Under the pieces are notes generated by a model. The model had not been told where the DNA came from, searched no databases, and was given only the letters and a program-made list of their open reading frames with translations. Below, in pieces: positions 9,215-19,756 of a stretch of DNA of 25,620 nt; positions within the stretch are counted from its first letter, which is position 1; each line of letters begins with the position of its first letter. The DNA lies in contig CDMY01000698.1 in NCBI GenBank assembly GCA_001179505.1, positions 269,517-295,136 of the forward strand, in the 5' to 3' direction. A program made the position numbers and the translations under genes. This stretch comes from Vitrella brassicaformis. Taxonomy: Eukaryota > Sar > Vitrellaceae.

Positions 9215-12200
9215 ATGTCAGGTCGTGCTGCGGGTTCGCAGCGGAGCTCCCTTCGGACCTCGCAAGGTCCCAGCGTGCCAGGGTCTTCACCCGCTGGCAA
9301 GGCCGCCAGCAAAGGGCTCCTGCGTTCTTCGACACGCCACTCTGTCGAGTCACAGCCAGGGCGGCCCCTCATCCCCTCGGAGCCTCCTCACCGCCCCAAG
9401 AGGGACTCTGCGCTGTCAACTGAAGGTGGTCCACGCAGCACGTCCGCGGCGGCGAGCGGAGCAGGGAGCGCGTCGCCTCCCGCCCGAGGCACAGGCGGTC
9501 GCAAACCGCAACTGAGATCACTCAAGACGAGCGCAGGGGCGGCGGTGGGGGAGTCAGAGCGGTCCGACAAGGGCGAACCTCCGCCGCCAAAGGTGAGTCC
9601 GAGAGGAATGGGCAGGTATCCCGTCCATCCGGATACGCTGCTGCATGATATCCCTCCTTGTATGTGTTCAGAAGCAGCCGTCTCGCAAGAACACATCTGG
9701 GATGGGTTTGAGTGGCCTGTCGCAGTCGCCAAGAGCGTCACAGTCGTCCAGCCAGCCGTCGCCCGCAGGGATCCTCAAGAAGGCACCTTCGCCTGCTGGC
9801 CGAGCTGAGGCGGACAAGAGGCTCAGCCAACAGAGCATTGCCAGTCTCGCCTCTGCTGCCTCAGGGCCCGGGTGCAAGGGAAGAGGGAGGAGGGAGGGAG
9901 ACACCAACATTCCGACGTACATACATCTCGGCTTCCTTATTGCGTGCAGGGGCATTCCTATAGAGCTTCTCGCTCGCGACCGCGATGACGCTCTCAACAG
10001 GTCTGAGGGGTCCGTCGGATCGTCGGTTAGCGGCTTCCTCTCCAATCCGCAGTGCAGCTCTGAGGACCTGGAACAAGAGAGAAAGTCGGCACAGCCTGAC
10101 AGAGACACAAACACACATGAGGCGTGCAATTAAGACCGTTCATTCTTACAGGGGCGATATGAGTGGAGGAGAGGAGGAGCCTAAGCGTGACAGCAAGGCA
10201 CAGAGTTTGAGTGGCTCGGGGGCCCGCCGGAGGTCGGTCATGTTTGGTGGAGGCAAGCAGGGCGGCAAGGAGGAGAAAGAGGTCTTTGAAGTCCCCACTG
10301 ACCGCGCCAGTCGAGAAGCGAGGAAGAGCATCATGTTCGCCAAGTCGCCAAAGTACGGACGGGCGCGCAGCAGAAAATGCGAGGATGATTCTTGTCTGTA
10401 CGTGTACGTGTGCGTCTGTGTCTTGCCAGGTCCAGTCCGAAGGCGAGCACGTCTCCGAAGGCGGTGTCTCTGAGCAAGGCGGGCAGCACGAGTCAGAAGA
10501 GCGTTGACGGCAAGGGCATCAAGGCCCTGCCCTACGTCAGGCTGTGGCGCCAGAAGATCCAGATGGTCAAAATGTCAGAAAAATTCGCAAAGGCACAGGA
10601 AGAAATCGAGCGGTAAGCCAGCAGCAGCACAGCAGCGAACAATGCACGTGCCCTCTTTTCTGTGTATGCCTGCACTTATAAACACGTACGTACGTCTAGG
10701 TTGGAGGACCAGGAGAGTCCCCCAAGCAAGAAGGGCGGTCTTTCGCGTGCAGGCACATACTCAAGACTATCATCACGGGCCAGCGAATTCTCAGAACGTA
10801 TGACACACACCACCCACTCATTTCGTCACATACGTCCTTGTCGCGCTCTGTATGTGCAGTGACCCCTCTGCCGGCCTTTGGTGGCCTCGCCCCTCCGCAG
10901 GCCAGGGGTGCTGCGCGGCGTGCCTCGATCGCCGTGCCGCCCGGCATGCCACTCAACCGCCGGCAGTCGATCGCCATCGTCAAGCAGCAGCAGCAATTTG
11001 AAGAACTCACCACGCAACTTGATGAGGCACAGGTGAGTGGGCAGAGAGGGACAGGACAGGACAGGTGAGCGGTGCTGATGCTGCGCGACCTGTGGCAGGA
11101 AAAACTGGAGGAGTTGAATCGCCTGAAGAATGCATTGGACGCCGAAAGGAAGGAGAGAGAAAGGTGCGCACCAGACAACGCACCCACGCCCCTTTATGGC
11201 TTTTCACAATGCGGGCGGGATGTCTGTCTGCAGAATGGAGCAGTCTCTGCAGGAGGCGACCCGTGAGGCCACACAGTCGTCCAAAGCAATCTCAAACGCA
11301 CAGGTGACCAGATGGGCACTGGTGCCGTCGCAAAGCTACGCAAACACTTGTGTCGCCCGTTGTATTTCAGGAGGAGAATCGGCGGCTCCGTCGGACGGTG
11401 CAGAACCTGGAGACAGAGCTGGTGGACCTGCAGGCCAGACTCACACACATACAAGAGAAACGGAGACGTAACACACACACACACGGGGAAAGGGGATGCG
11501 TATTCGACGATCTGTGTTTGTTCCTTTCTCTCGGTCCCGCAGAGAGTTTGGTGCATCAGGGCAGCCATGACAGCAGCCAGAGCACGGACAGGGATGCAGC
11601 GAGGGAGGCGGAGAACGAGTGGAAAACCACACAGGATCTGATTCTCCAGGCTAAGTGAGCTTACCTCGCCTCTCCATCCAATGAGTAAATGCCCATGCCT
11701 GCCTGCCTGCCTGCCTCCATTGCAGAGAGCGTGAATACACGGCCAGGGTCGAGCAGCTCAAGAACGAGTGAGTGCCGATCGGCATATTGTACACCCATAC
11801 ACTTACAGTTTACGGCGCGGTGTCACTTCGTTTATGTCACTCTTGCTTCAGCCTTGAGAGCGAGCAGAGCCGTCTGGTGCTTGAGGTGGAGCAGTGGAAG
11901 GCCCAGGTGGATTCACTCAACTCTACCGTCACGGCACTGAACAGCCAACTCTCAGAGAAAGAGGTCTGGGACGCACAACACATCACGCCAACAGCGCAAC
12001 AGCACATTGAAAGGACAACGTTTATGTGGTGTCCCAGGACATGGTGGCCAAGCTCCAGCGTCATCTGACCGGTCACGATAGCGAGCGACGGATGTCCAAC
12101 ATACGTGCCGGCTCACTGGCGTCCGAACTGGCCATCGCGCAACTTGAGGAGGAAAAGGTCACCTCACGCCTGCACTGCACAAAACAAGGACACATGATGT

Positions 12201-15200
12201 GCCTGTCTGTTTGCAGGAGGAGCGGCGTCGCCGGAGCATCGACCACGAGATCGGCCCGATGACGCCCAAGAGCGACTTCTCTCCCAAGGGAGTGGGCGGC
12301 TCCTTCATCGATTATGAGTCGGAAGAAGAAGTGGCACCGCCACCACCACCCGCCAAGACCGCACCCAAAGCTAGGGGCAAGTCGACGCCTGCGGCAACGC
12401 CAAAGACGCCCAAGAGCATTCTGATGACCTCGTCACGGGTGAGTGACGTGGGCATGTAGGAAGGCACATATCGTCCATGTACTTTGGTGTCTCTGTCTGG
12501 CTCAGAGCGCATCGGCCAAGGCGGCCAAGCCTGGGCTGAGCATCCAGCTGCCGGGTGACCGTCGTCGGTCGTCGACCATGTCTCAGGGCAGCGTGACGTC
12601 CAAGAATTTCTCTGTGCCCGGGACGACACCAAAGGTCCCACCCGTCACGCCGAAGACACCCGGCAAAGCGCTGGGCACAGGGGTCAGCAGAGATGGCTAT
12701 GGCTCTCTGCGACTTGTCTGTCGCACATACGTGTGTGTTAATGTGTGTTGCAGGATGAGGCTTTGAAGGATCAGCTGAAGGAGATGGAGGAGTACGCCAG
12801 AATGACAGAGGAACAACGGTCAGTGACAGTTGTTCAAAAGGGGCGGAGCACTCAGTCTCCTTCATCCATGTCGTCCTGCTGTGCATGTATCAGTCGGAAG
12901 CTGGAGAAGGAGTATCAGTCGCTCCAGTTCGCCTCCGTCGCTTTGAACGCGCAAGTGCAAAAGGTCAGTCTTTTTACTGCACTTGCTCACTCACGTGTGT
13001 CGCTATCGGCCTGGCTCGCTGGCTCACCAGATGAACGACCAGCTGGATGCAGCTGACGAGAGGAGGGAGAAGGAGCTCAACGAAATGCGGGAGACGTACG
13101 ATGCACAACTACACACACAAAGGGGACGGCCGTCAGGCCTGGCCGGTCAGACGGGTCAGCCTTCCTGCCTGTCCTTCTCTTGGCATGAATCACACAGACT
13201 GGAGCGTGCCGTCCAAGAGGCCCAGGCGGCGTGCGACGCGGAGACGATCGAGAAGAAAAAAGCACGCAAGCTCGTGGAGAAGATGAAAGCCGAAACCGCC
13301 ACGCTTTTTGTCAGAAACAAACAAGCAAACAATCCTCTTTCCATCCACACCCACGCCTCCCTACGTTTCGTGTCATCAGAACAACTTCAAGGAGCTGCAG
13401 GGGCGCCTGCGTGCGTTGGAGCGGCTGGAGGAGACGCAGGGCCACCTGGTGCGGCGGCTTGAGGCGGAGCAGCTGCTTCGCCGTGCGAGGGAGGCGGAGT
13501 TGATGAAGCACCAGAAGGCACTGCAGGAGGCGCAGAAGGCCGGAGGGACTGGCGCTGGCGTGGGCGAGCCTCCCGAGGCAGAGACCGGGAAAGAAGCCGA
13601 GCCAGAAAGGTACACACATCCATTTGAGAAGACATGCAATCAAACAGCAGGCATTACCTCTCGGCCCTCCTCTAGGCTTGAGGCGGGTTCTGGTGAGGCC
13701 GAGAGCGCGGCAGTGGCCGAGTTGGTTCGCATCGTGACCGGGGAGGAGCCGCAGCAGCGGCCTGAAGAAGAGGACGAGGAGGAGGTGGCGGCTGCGGCCG
13801 CTGAGGGGGAGGACGACTTCACCAGACAGACCATGGTCAGCGTCAGGCGACTCGCTACCATGAAGGAGGAAGTGCGCAAGCTCAACGAGGTGAGGTAGTG
13901 ATTGACGGCATCAACTGCATGCGGCACTCACATGTGTGCATGTGTCTCCTCGTTTTGACTGGCATCAGAGCTTCCACGGTGGTTCTGCGCTGTCTCGCGC
14001 GGTGTCGCATCTGATGATGGCGGGCCGGGGCGAGGAGCAGCACATCACCATCATCGAGGACCTGAAGCGGCAGCTCAAGAGCCTCAAGGACGAAAACAGG
14101 CACCTCCTGGAAGAAGCGGTAAGCCCCCCGGACTCGCACTACACACGCGACGATGCAATTTCTTTTTCTCTTTTTCTGTCAGTCGTCCTTGCGGGAGCGT
14201 CTTGACGGCATCAGCACGACACCCTCAATTCGTAAGAGACACTTATCTGCATCATCGATGCAACTTCCTCATATGGCGCTTGTCATTCAGAGGCACTCGA
14301 GGAGAAGATCCGCAGTCTACAGGCGATGAACAGCCGCAAGGAGGAACAGCTGAGGAGCCTCAGGTCGGAGTTCCGCGACCTCGTCAGGCAGATCGAGACG
14401 CTGCATGGCTCGTTCGCCGCCAGAGTGAGTCACCTTAGGGAGCAGATCCCGAAAGAAGGGATGCAGCCACGGTCAGCATAATAAGTGCAAGGACCTGAAT
14501 GATGCGTGCCACGCTTCATGTGTGGATGTGTGGATGTGTATGCAGGCCTCCGGCTCGTCTGGTGTCCCGTCCTCCTATTCATCCTCAGACAGCCCGACGC
14601 CCACCTGTCCCACCGATCGACCTACACCTGGTCGCTGTGGCGAGGTGCGCAAGACACACACGCCCTTGCGTCCATCGATCAATTTGCTCGCCGTTGCCAC
14701 GTACCCGATGTGTGTGTCGTCTCTCTCATGTGTTAGAGAGGTCCGTCTGCCACAGCTGCCTCCCTCCCGAGAGGAGGAGCCTGTCCCTGCCCCTGTCCCT
14801 GCCCCGCTGTCAGCTCCGCCCGACGTTGCCGCGTTTGTGTCGGTGAGCGCCCCCATGTCCCCACGGGCAGCACCTGGAGCACGGGCTCACCGTGCTGTGT
14901 CGGCGCCACCAAGATCGTTCGGCATCGGAAGGTTGCCGCCGGGAACCATCATGAAACAGGTGAGCGGGTGAATACGCGTAAAACAGGCACCGCACCTGAC
15001 ACTTGTCGTGGATGGACGCGTGCCTGGTTGCAGACGGAGTTGTGGATTCACCGATGGCTGGACACGATGCACTATCGCTCCGAACAGCTTCGCAAGTTTG
15101 TGGATGACCACTCACCGCCCCCCAGCCACCGATCACACCACCCACCCGTCCCGCCGATGGACCTCTCGCAACCCATTCCCGCACATACACAAACACTCCC

Positions 15201-15915
15201 CGCCATCCCTTCCCTCAGCCCCCCTCGGGTGCTGCCGGTCCGGCCGCCTATCCACCACATGCTGTCGCCCTGCCCCGAGTCACATTATGCCAGCACTCTG
15301 CAGTCCGCCACGCCATCCTTCGCCACACCGCAGAGGCACGAGCCCATTCCGCTTATGCCCGAAGTGTCTGATGGGCTGCTGCATGGTCTTCAGGGCGTCA
15401 AGGAGGAGAGGAAGCGGGGACGGAATGGCGAGTTCCTCCTGTCGGCGTGCTGCGATGGTAGCAACAACAACATGTCCGTTTCTCAGCTCAACGGCGCGAG
15501 TGCCAGCTGTGCGCCTTGCCTGCTCTGCCAGAAGGACACCAGCAGCAGAAAGGGGCCACCCGTGCCGCCTCTCCGCCTCCCACCGCTCCCGCCTCTCAAT
15601 CGCACGGCGGCATCCATGCTCTCGCCACGATCAGCTAACCGAGACACGACACTGACTGACACCAATGGCAACGGCCTCGTACGTCATCTGGTGTCGCCCC
15701 GTGTCAGCGGATTCGCTGCTGGAGGCGAGAACAACTACTCATCCGGACAAGATACGACAGCCCGCCCGGTTCCTGCGCAGCAGCCGGTCGCAGCGTGGCG
15801 TCCCAGTCCAGCACCACCACCGATTCATATGGCACAGCTGTTCCAGGCGCCAAACGTCAGTTTGACACTCCACAGACCGCCCCCTTTCATGAGCCCCGCA
15901 GGGACAAACGCATGA
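9215..15915 (+). CDS. Large Ser/Pro-rich coiled-coil protein, function unknown
   Basis: 28 exons: 9215-9592, 9672-9871, 9950-10084, 10152-10352, 10430-10612, 10700-10797, 10860-11032, 11099-11163, 11234-11303, 11371-11467, 11543-11654, 11726-11767, 11852-11963, 12038-12157, 12217-12438, 12506-12682, 12754-12818, 12894-12963, 13031-13095, 13198-13309, 13380-13609, 13676-13889, 13969-14118, 14183-14231, 14291-14424, 14546-14644, 14741-14959, 15034-15915. The sum is 4674 nt, 1557 residues. Residues 1-330 are Ser/Arg/Lys-rich and disordered (SPKASTSPKAVSLSKAG). Heptad-like coiled coils occupy roughly 340-370, 430-660, 795-940 and 1025-1158, with PKTPK/TPK linkers between (residues 680-790) and an acidic patch near 1010. 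After 1159 it is Pro/Ser-rich to the stop, with one ordered stretch, TELWIHRWLDTMHYRSEQL, at 1265. The architecture fits a cytoskeletal, centrosomal or golgin-type scaffold, but no family motif is recognised. Weaker junctions: donor after 10084 (GTCGGC), donor after 10352, acceptor before 14741. No transmembrane segment is seen. Confidence 0.75.
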
Positions 15916-16413
15916 ACGGCACCGGCCAACTCACGGGAGTGAGGCCATGGGAGCGAGGCTATGGGAGTGAAGGAGTGTTCAATACCGCCATCCACACATT
16001 CGTGGTGACTGACTTGTGGTTTTCCTGAAATGAAGTGGTGCACGGGTGGTCGGCACGATATGTTTATTTTTCCTGCTGCATGTGTCGGTCTGTTTTCATG
16101 AGTGGTCGGTCCAACGATGTATCAAGCGGGGAGCTGCGTCTCACGTGGGGATACCAGACATCAATGACATCGTTTGCCAAATCAGGGTGTTTTCTTCCTC
16201 AATCAATCACTTGCTGCCACCCACCCAATGTCTCGCTTTTTGGTTGGCCAGGATCCCCCCCAAATTTACGTATGTGTACGGGAAACCGCTGAACCAAAAA
16301 CATGCGGTCTTTCGTTGCGGTCTCGCGGTGGCGGTGCACGGAGTTCGGCTGTTTTGGTCTCGCCTGAGCTTCGCCAGCTCATCGAGCCCAAAACAAAGCA
16401 GGTGAAAGCCAAA
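15916..16413. other. Intergenic region with presumed promoter of the GT47 gene
   Basis: 498 bp between the stop of the coiled-coil gene and the chosen ATG of the next gene on the same strand. An open frame from 16174 runs in frame into the GT47 start, but its residues look non-protein-like and it would bury the membrane anchor, so I treat it as 5' UTR. No repeat or terminator-like element stands out. Confidence 0.5.
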
Positions 16414-18885
16414 ATGGCTGTTCTGACGCGGCCCCTTATCCTCATCCCTCTCGCCGTCTTTGGCGTCGGCCTCTTCGAATTCGCTCTCGACGCCCTTGAG
16501 CTCTACCCAGCATTCCTTCACAAGAAAGCGGTCTCAGCGTCCCTGCACAAATTGTTTCGGAGCGTAATGAGCGGAGGCACGACGGACGCTGCGCCAGCAG
16601 CAGAAGCGGAGGAACGAGAGGACTTCGCTGACCTTGAAGCGCTGGAGAGCAAGATGGAGGTTCCCTTTTTCGTCTACGAGACGCCCGCGCTGATGGAGAT
16701 GTACAACAGGTGTCAGGGGCCGGCAAGGGCAATCCTCGAAGGCTCATGGCCTCGATATGCCAACCATGGGATCAAGAAGAAGATAGGTACGGAAGGTTGC
16801 CGACCAGTCGTATCAACCTGTCGTATGTGGTGGTGCAGGGGAGATCTTCTGGCTGGACCAGTTGTGGAATGACACGTGGCGCACACTTGACCCCGAGAAG
16901 GCCCTCGTGTATGTCCTCCCAATCTATCCAGGTGCGTCCGTGTCGAGCAGAGAGGCAATGGAGAGGCCGCTCGAATGGCTTGGTGTGTTGCAGCGCTCTT
17001 GTTCCAGCAGCTTTGCGTGGGCATTGGACGACAGAAAACTCACGAACTGGCCACTCGAGCCGTCCACGAAGTGAGCTTGGAGGCGTGGATACATCACGAC
17101 CTGCAGGGTCCTATTCAAGTGTGTTCACACACATTTCAGGTCACGGCAATGCCCTACTTTTACCGCCACGGCGGCCTCGATCATGTCGTTATCGTAAGCA
17201 AGGAGAGAGAGGCACGCAGAAGCACGTCCGCACACCGTCTGGCTGTCACTCAATGTTTAGGGGACGGACTGGCGGCTTCGTCCAGACATGGAACGGCTTT
17301 TCGGGCCGACATTTTATGCCTTCGTGGGGAACATCACGTGGGGACGATCCAAGACATTGGACAGTCAGTAGCCAATGGTTGGCTTCGGTGTGTGGACACA
17401 TCTCCTTTGTGGCCTTGTCTGTTTGTCTGCAGAGGGCCTGCCGTGGCGATGCGGTGTTAACGTGCCACACACGTGGGAAAACAGATAGACCGGCCCAGCT
17501 GGCTGCCACGGGTGATTGGATCGATGGGCCCGCGTATGTGTCGGTGTGTGTAGTTCTGCCATGACCCACGTGCAGAAGGCATACGAGCCCTTTGAGAAGG
17601 AGAGTTTGCTGCAGCGCGGCTTCATTGCCCCCAAAGATGTGCTTGAAGACGACCGGCTGGACACCGCTTTCGACCCCCCGTCGCGACGTGATTGGTTCGC
17701 GAGAGACTACAGCATGTTCTTCCAGGGTAAGCGAGTGGAATGGGGCAGAGCGGACGGTTCTGTCTTCTCATTCATGCGGTCTCGTGTTGTGTCCATCCAT
17801 CTACCGATTGGTGAATGTAGGGCAGGTGGACACTCGCAATGGATATCGCTACCGTCGTCTGGGATTGCAGCATCTCGCCGGCTGGCGGCTCAGGCCTAAC
17901 ACAAGCTCCAACGTCCTGGTCTCCTCGTCCAAGCCCATGACCTATCAAGTGCTGGACGCAGACGGCAAAGGGCGAAGAGAGCAAATTCCTTCCTGCCCGC
18001 GCGAAGACGGCATCAACACGGAGGCCTTTGGCGTGAGGATGGGCAAGTTCGAGCGGTGCTGTGGGCGGGTGACTTCGGATGAAGGAAAAGGGGCTGGCCG
18101 GCACAGAGGCAAGCAAATAGATCGTGAAAAGTATACGACGGCCACGTTTCTACATCGGCTGGGCAACTCAAAGCTCAATCTTTGCTTCCGGGGCGACGAT
18201 GTGACGAGCAACCGGTTATTCGACGGGCTTTGGACGCGGACTCTCAACGTGCTCATCACCGAGACAGAGGAGATGTTCAAGACTGGGGTCCCGTTCCAAT
18301 GTGAGATTCCATGGAGGTCAGTGGGTGGGTGAGTGGGTGAGGAAGGAGGACAGGAAGAAGGCAGGCACATGCACACTAATTGTGTGCCAATGCCTGCTGT
18401 GTATGAATGTTTTCGTGTAGGAATTTCACCTATGGGATCGACGGCTCTGACTTCGCTCGGTCCCCTCGCGACTCCCTCACTCCCTTACTGCGAGAGGTCT
18501 ACGACGATCCTGCGGCGGTGAGGGAGAGGCTGCGACTCCAAGACTACTACAGCAGGAAGGCGCTCTGGAATGCGCCGGGCAGCACCACAGCCCGGAGCAC
18601 CCTGCGGGCGGTGACGCGGCAGTGCCTCACCGACGAGATGAAGATCGACTTCATAAAGAGGACAGAGGGAAACGGTGAGTGAGTGAGAGTCAGTGAGACA
18701 CACACAGCAAGAGACACGGACAGGTGGAAGTGCGTCTTCGATGTGTGTGTCTGTGTATGTGTGTGTCTGTCTTCGCAGGGAGGATGGGCGACCCTCGACG
18801 CCATCCGCTGTTCGCGCCGTGTGTCTTTCCGGACGATTTGGCGAAGCTGGAGGAGCAGAGGGCCTACGAGGCTTTCCATCAGTAG
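16414..18885 (+). CDS. Exostosin-like (GT47) type II membrane glycosyltransferase
   Basis: Ten exons: 16414-16786, 16839-16931, 16994-17070, 17140-17193, 17261-17363, 17433-17472, 17554-17726, 17821-18316, 18421-18674, 18779-18885. They sum to 1770 nt, giving 589 residues. Residues 6-25 (RPLILIPLAVFGVGLFEFAL) form an N-terminal signal anchor, as in Golgi glycosyltransferases. The exostosin pattern follows in order: FFVYETPALMEMYN near 87, EIFWLDQLWNDTWRTLDPEKALVYVLPIY at 126-154 (the usual partner-contact block ending in the V-P-x-Y element), PYFYRHGGLDHVVI at 186-199, GVNVPHT at 241-247, YSMFFQG at 299-305, and SKLNLCFRGDDVTSNRLFDG in exon 8, the counterpart of the family's nucleotide-sugar-binding block. 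GT47 enzymes add sugars to glycans in the Golgi lumen; donor and acceptor cannot be told. The block lacks the usual CPSG, so specificity or activity may differ. Exon 6 is only 40 nt and its GTGGGA donor was chosen by phase. Confidence 0.75.
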
Positions 18886-19756
18886 AGTGTGCGTGAGTTG
18901 TGTGATGTGACTAATGTGTATATGTAGGCAGTGTGCGTTGTATTCTGCAGATTTATTTGTCTTGTGTTCATGCGCTTCCTGACTTGGCTGTCCATGCATT
19001 GCAATGCGTCGATGGAAATGATGGGTGGATGCGATGCGATGCGTGGATGGAGGGAGGGAACGAATTTTGTTAGTGAGGGGACAAAGCACAGGGGAGTGGG
19101 CGGGTAGAAGCAGAGGAGTACGATGTATGCTCTGTCCTTAAGACGTGCAAAAACGATGCACACTTGTCCCTGTTTCACAAAATGTCCATATGAGATGAAT
19201 GCATTGGAAACAAACGGACAATCTCTGCTTGCGTGTTCTTTGTTTACCAGCCGGCTGACAACCGTGTGCGGCAAGTGAGAGGATTGAGTAGTCGATTTCA
19301 TTCCATCAGAGGTCCTCGCTCAAGATAACGTATTGGTCTGTCTGGATAAATAAATATATATGGCGGCATGCACATGGACACGCACACGGACATGCAGCGA
19401 GCAGTGTGTGGACGCACATGCATATGGTCGGACGCATGCAAGGCAGCCAATACGTACACACGCAGACACATACATAAAGGGGCAGACATACACAGACGTT
19501 GGTATGTATGTGTGTGTGTATGCAATGGAGCGAATGACAGACAAAAACGGCCGCATGGTACGAAAGGACCTAATTGAGGCACTGACTCACACGACAAGAT
19601 GCCTGCGCTGTGTACGGCTTTGCTCGATACGCCACACAGAATAGAGACCCTCACCCTTCCCCACTCATATGACCATCCTTTCCCAATATCGATCCAACCA
19701 CGACGAAGCACACACGCGAAAGCATTCCTCCACACGTCCATCGAACAGTCAGTGAG
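18886..19756. other. Convergent intergenic region, no gene seen
   Basis: 871 bp between two converging genes, GT47 (plus) and the RING protein (minus). It holds GATGC and GGATG repeats near 19020-19050, an A/T-rich stretch ATAAATAAATATATA at about 19346-19360 that may carry a poly(A) signal, CA-rich DNA at 19371-19500 and a short TG run near 19509-19519. Open frames are repeat translations. I see no RNA gene. Confidence 0.6.

Noticed and set aside
16174-16413. 80-residue N-terminal extension of the GT47 protein
   Set aside because: In frame, but with no family resemblance, and it would place the membrane anchor internally. The ATG at 16414 directly precedes a standard type II signal anchor.
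19360-19644. CA-rich open frames in the convergent spacer
   Set aside because: The translations are His/Thr/Arg repeat strings from microsatellite DNA, with no splice partners or domain.
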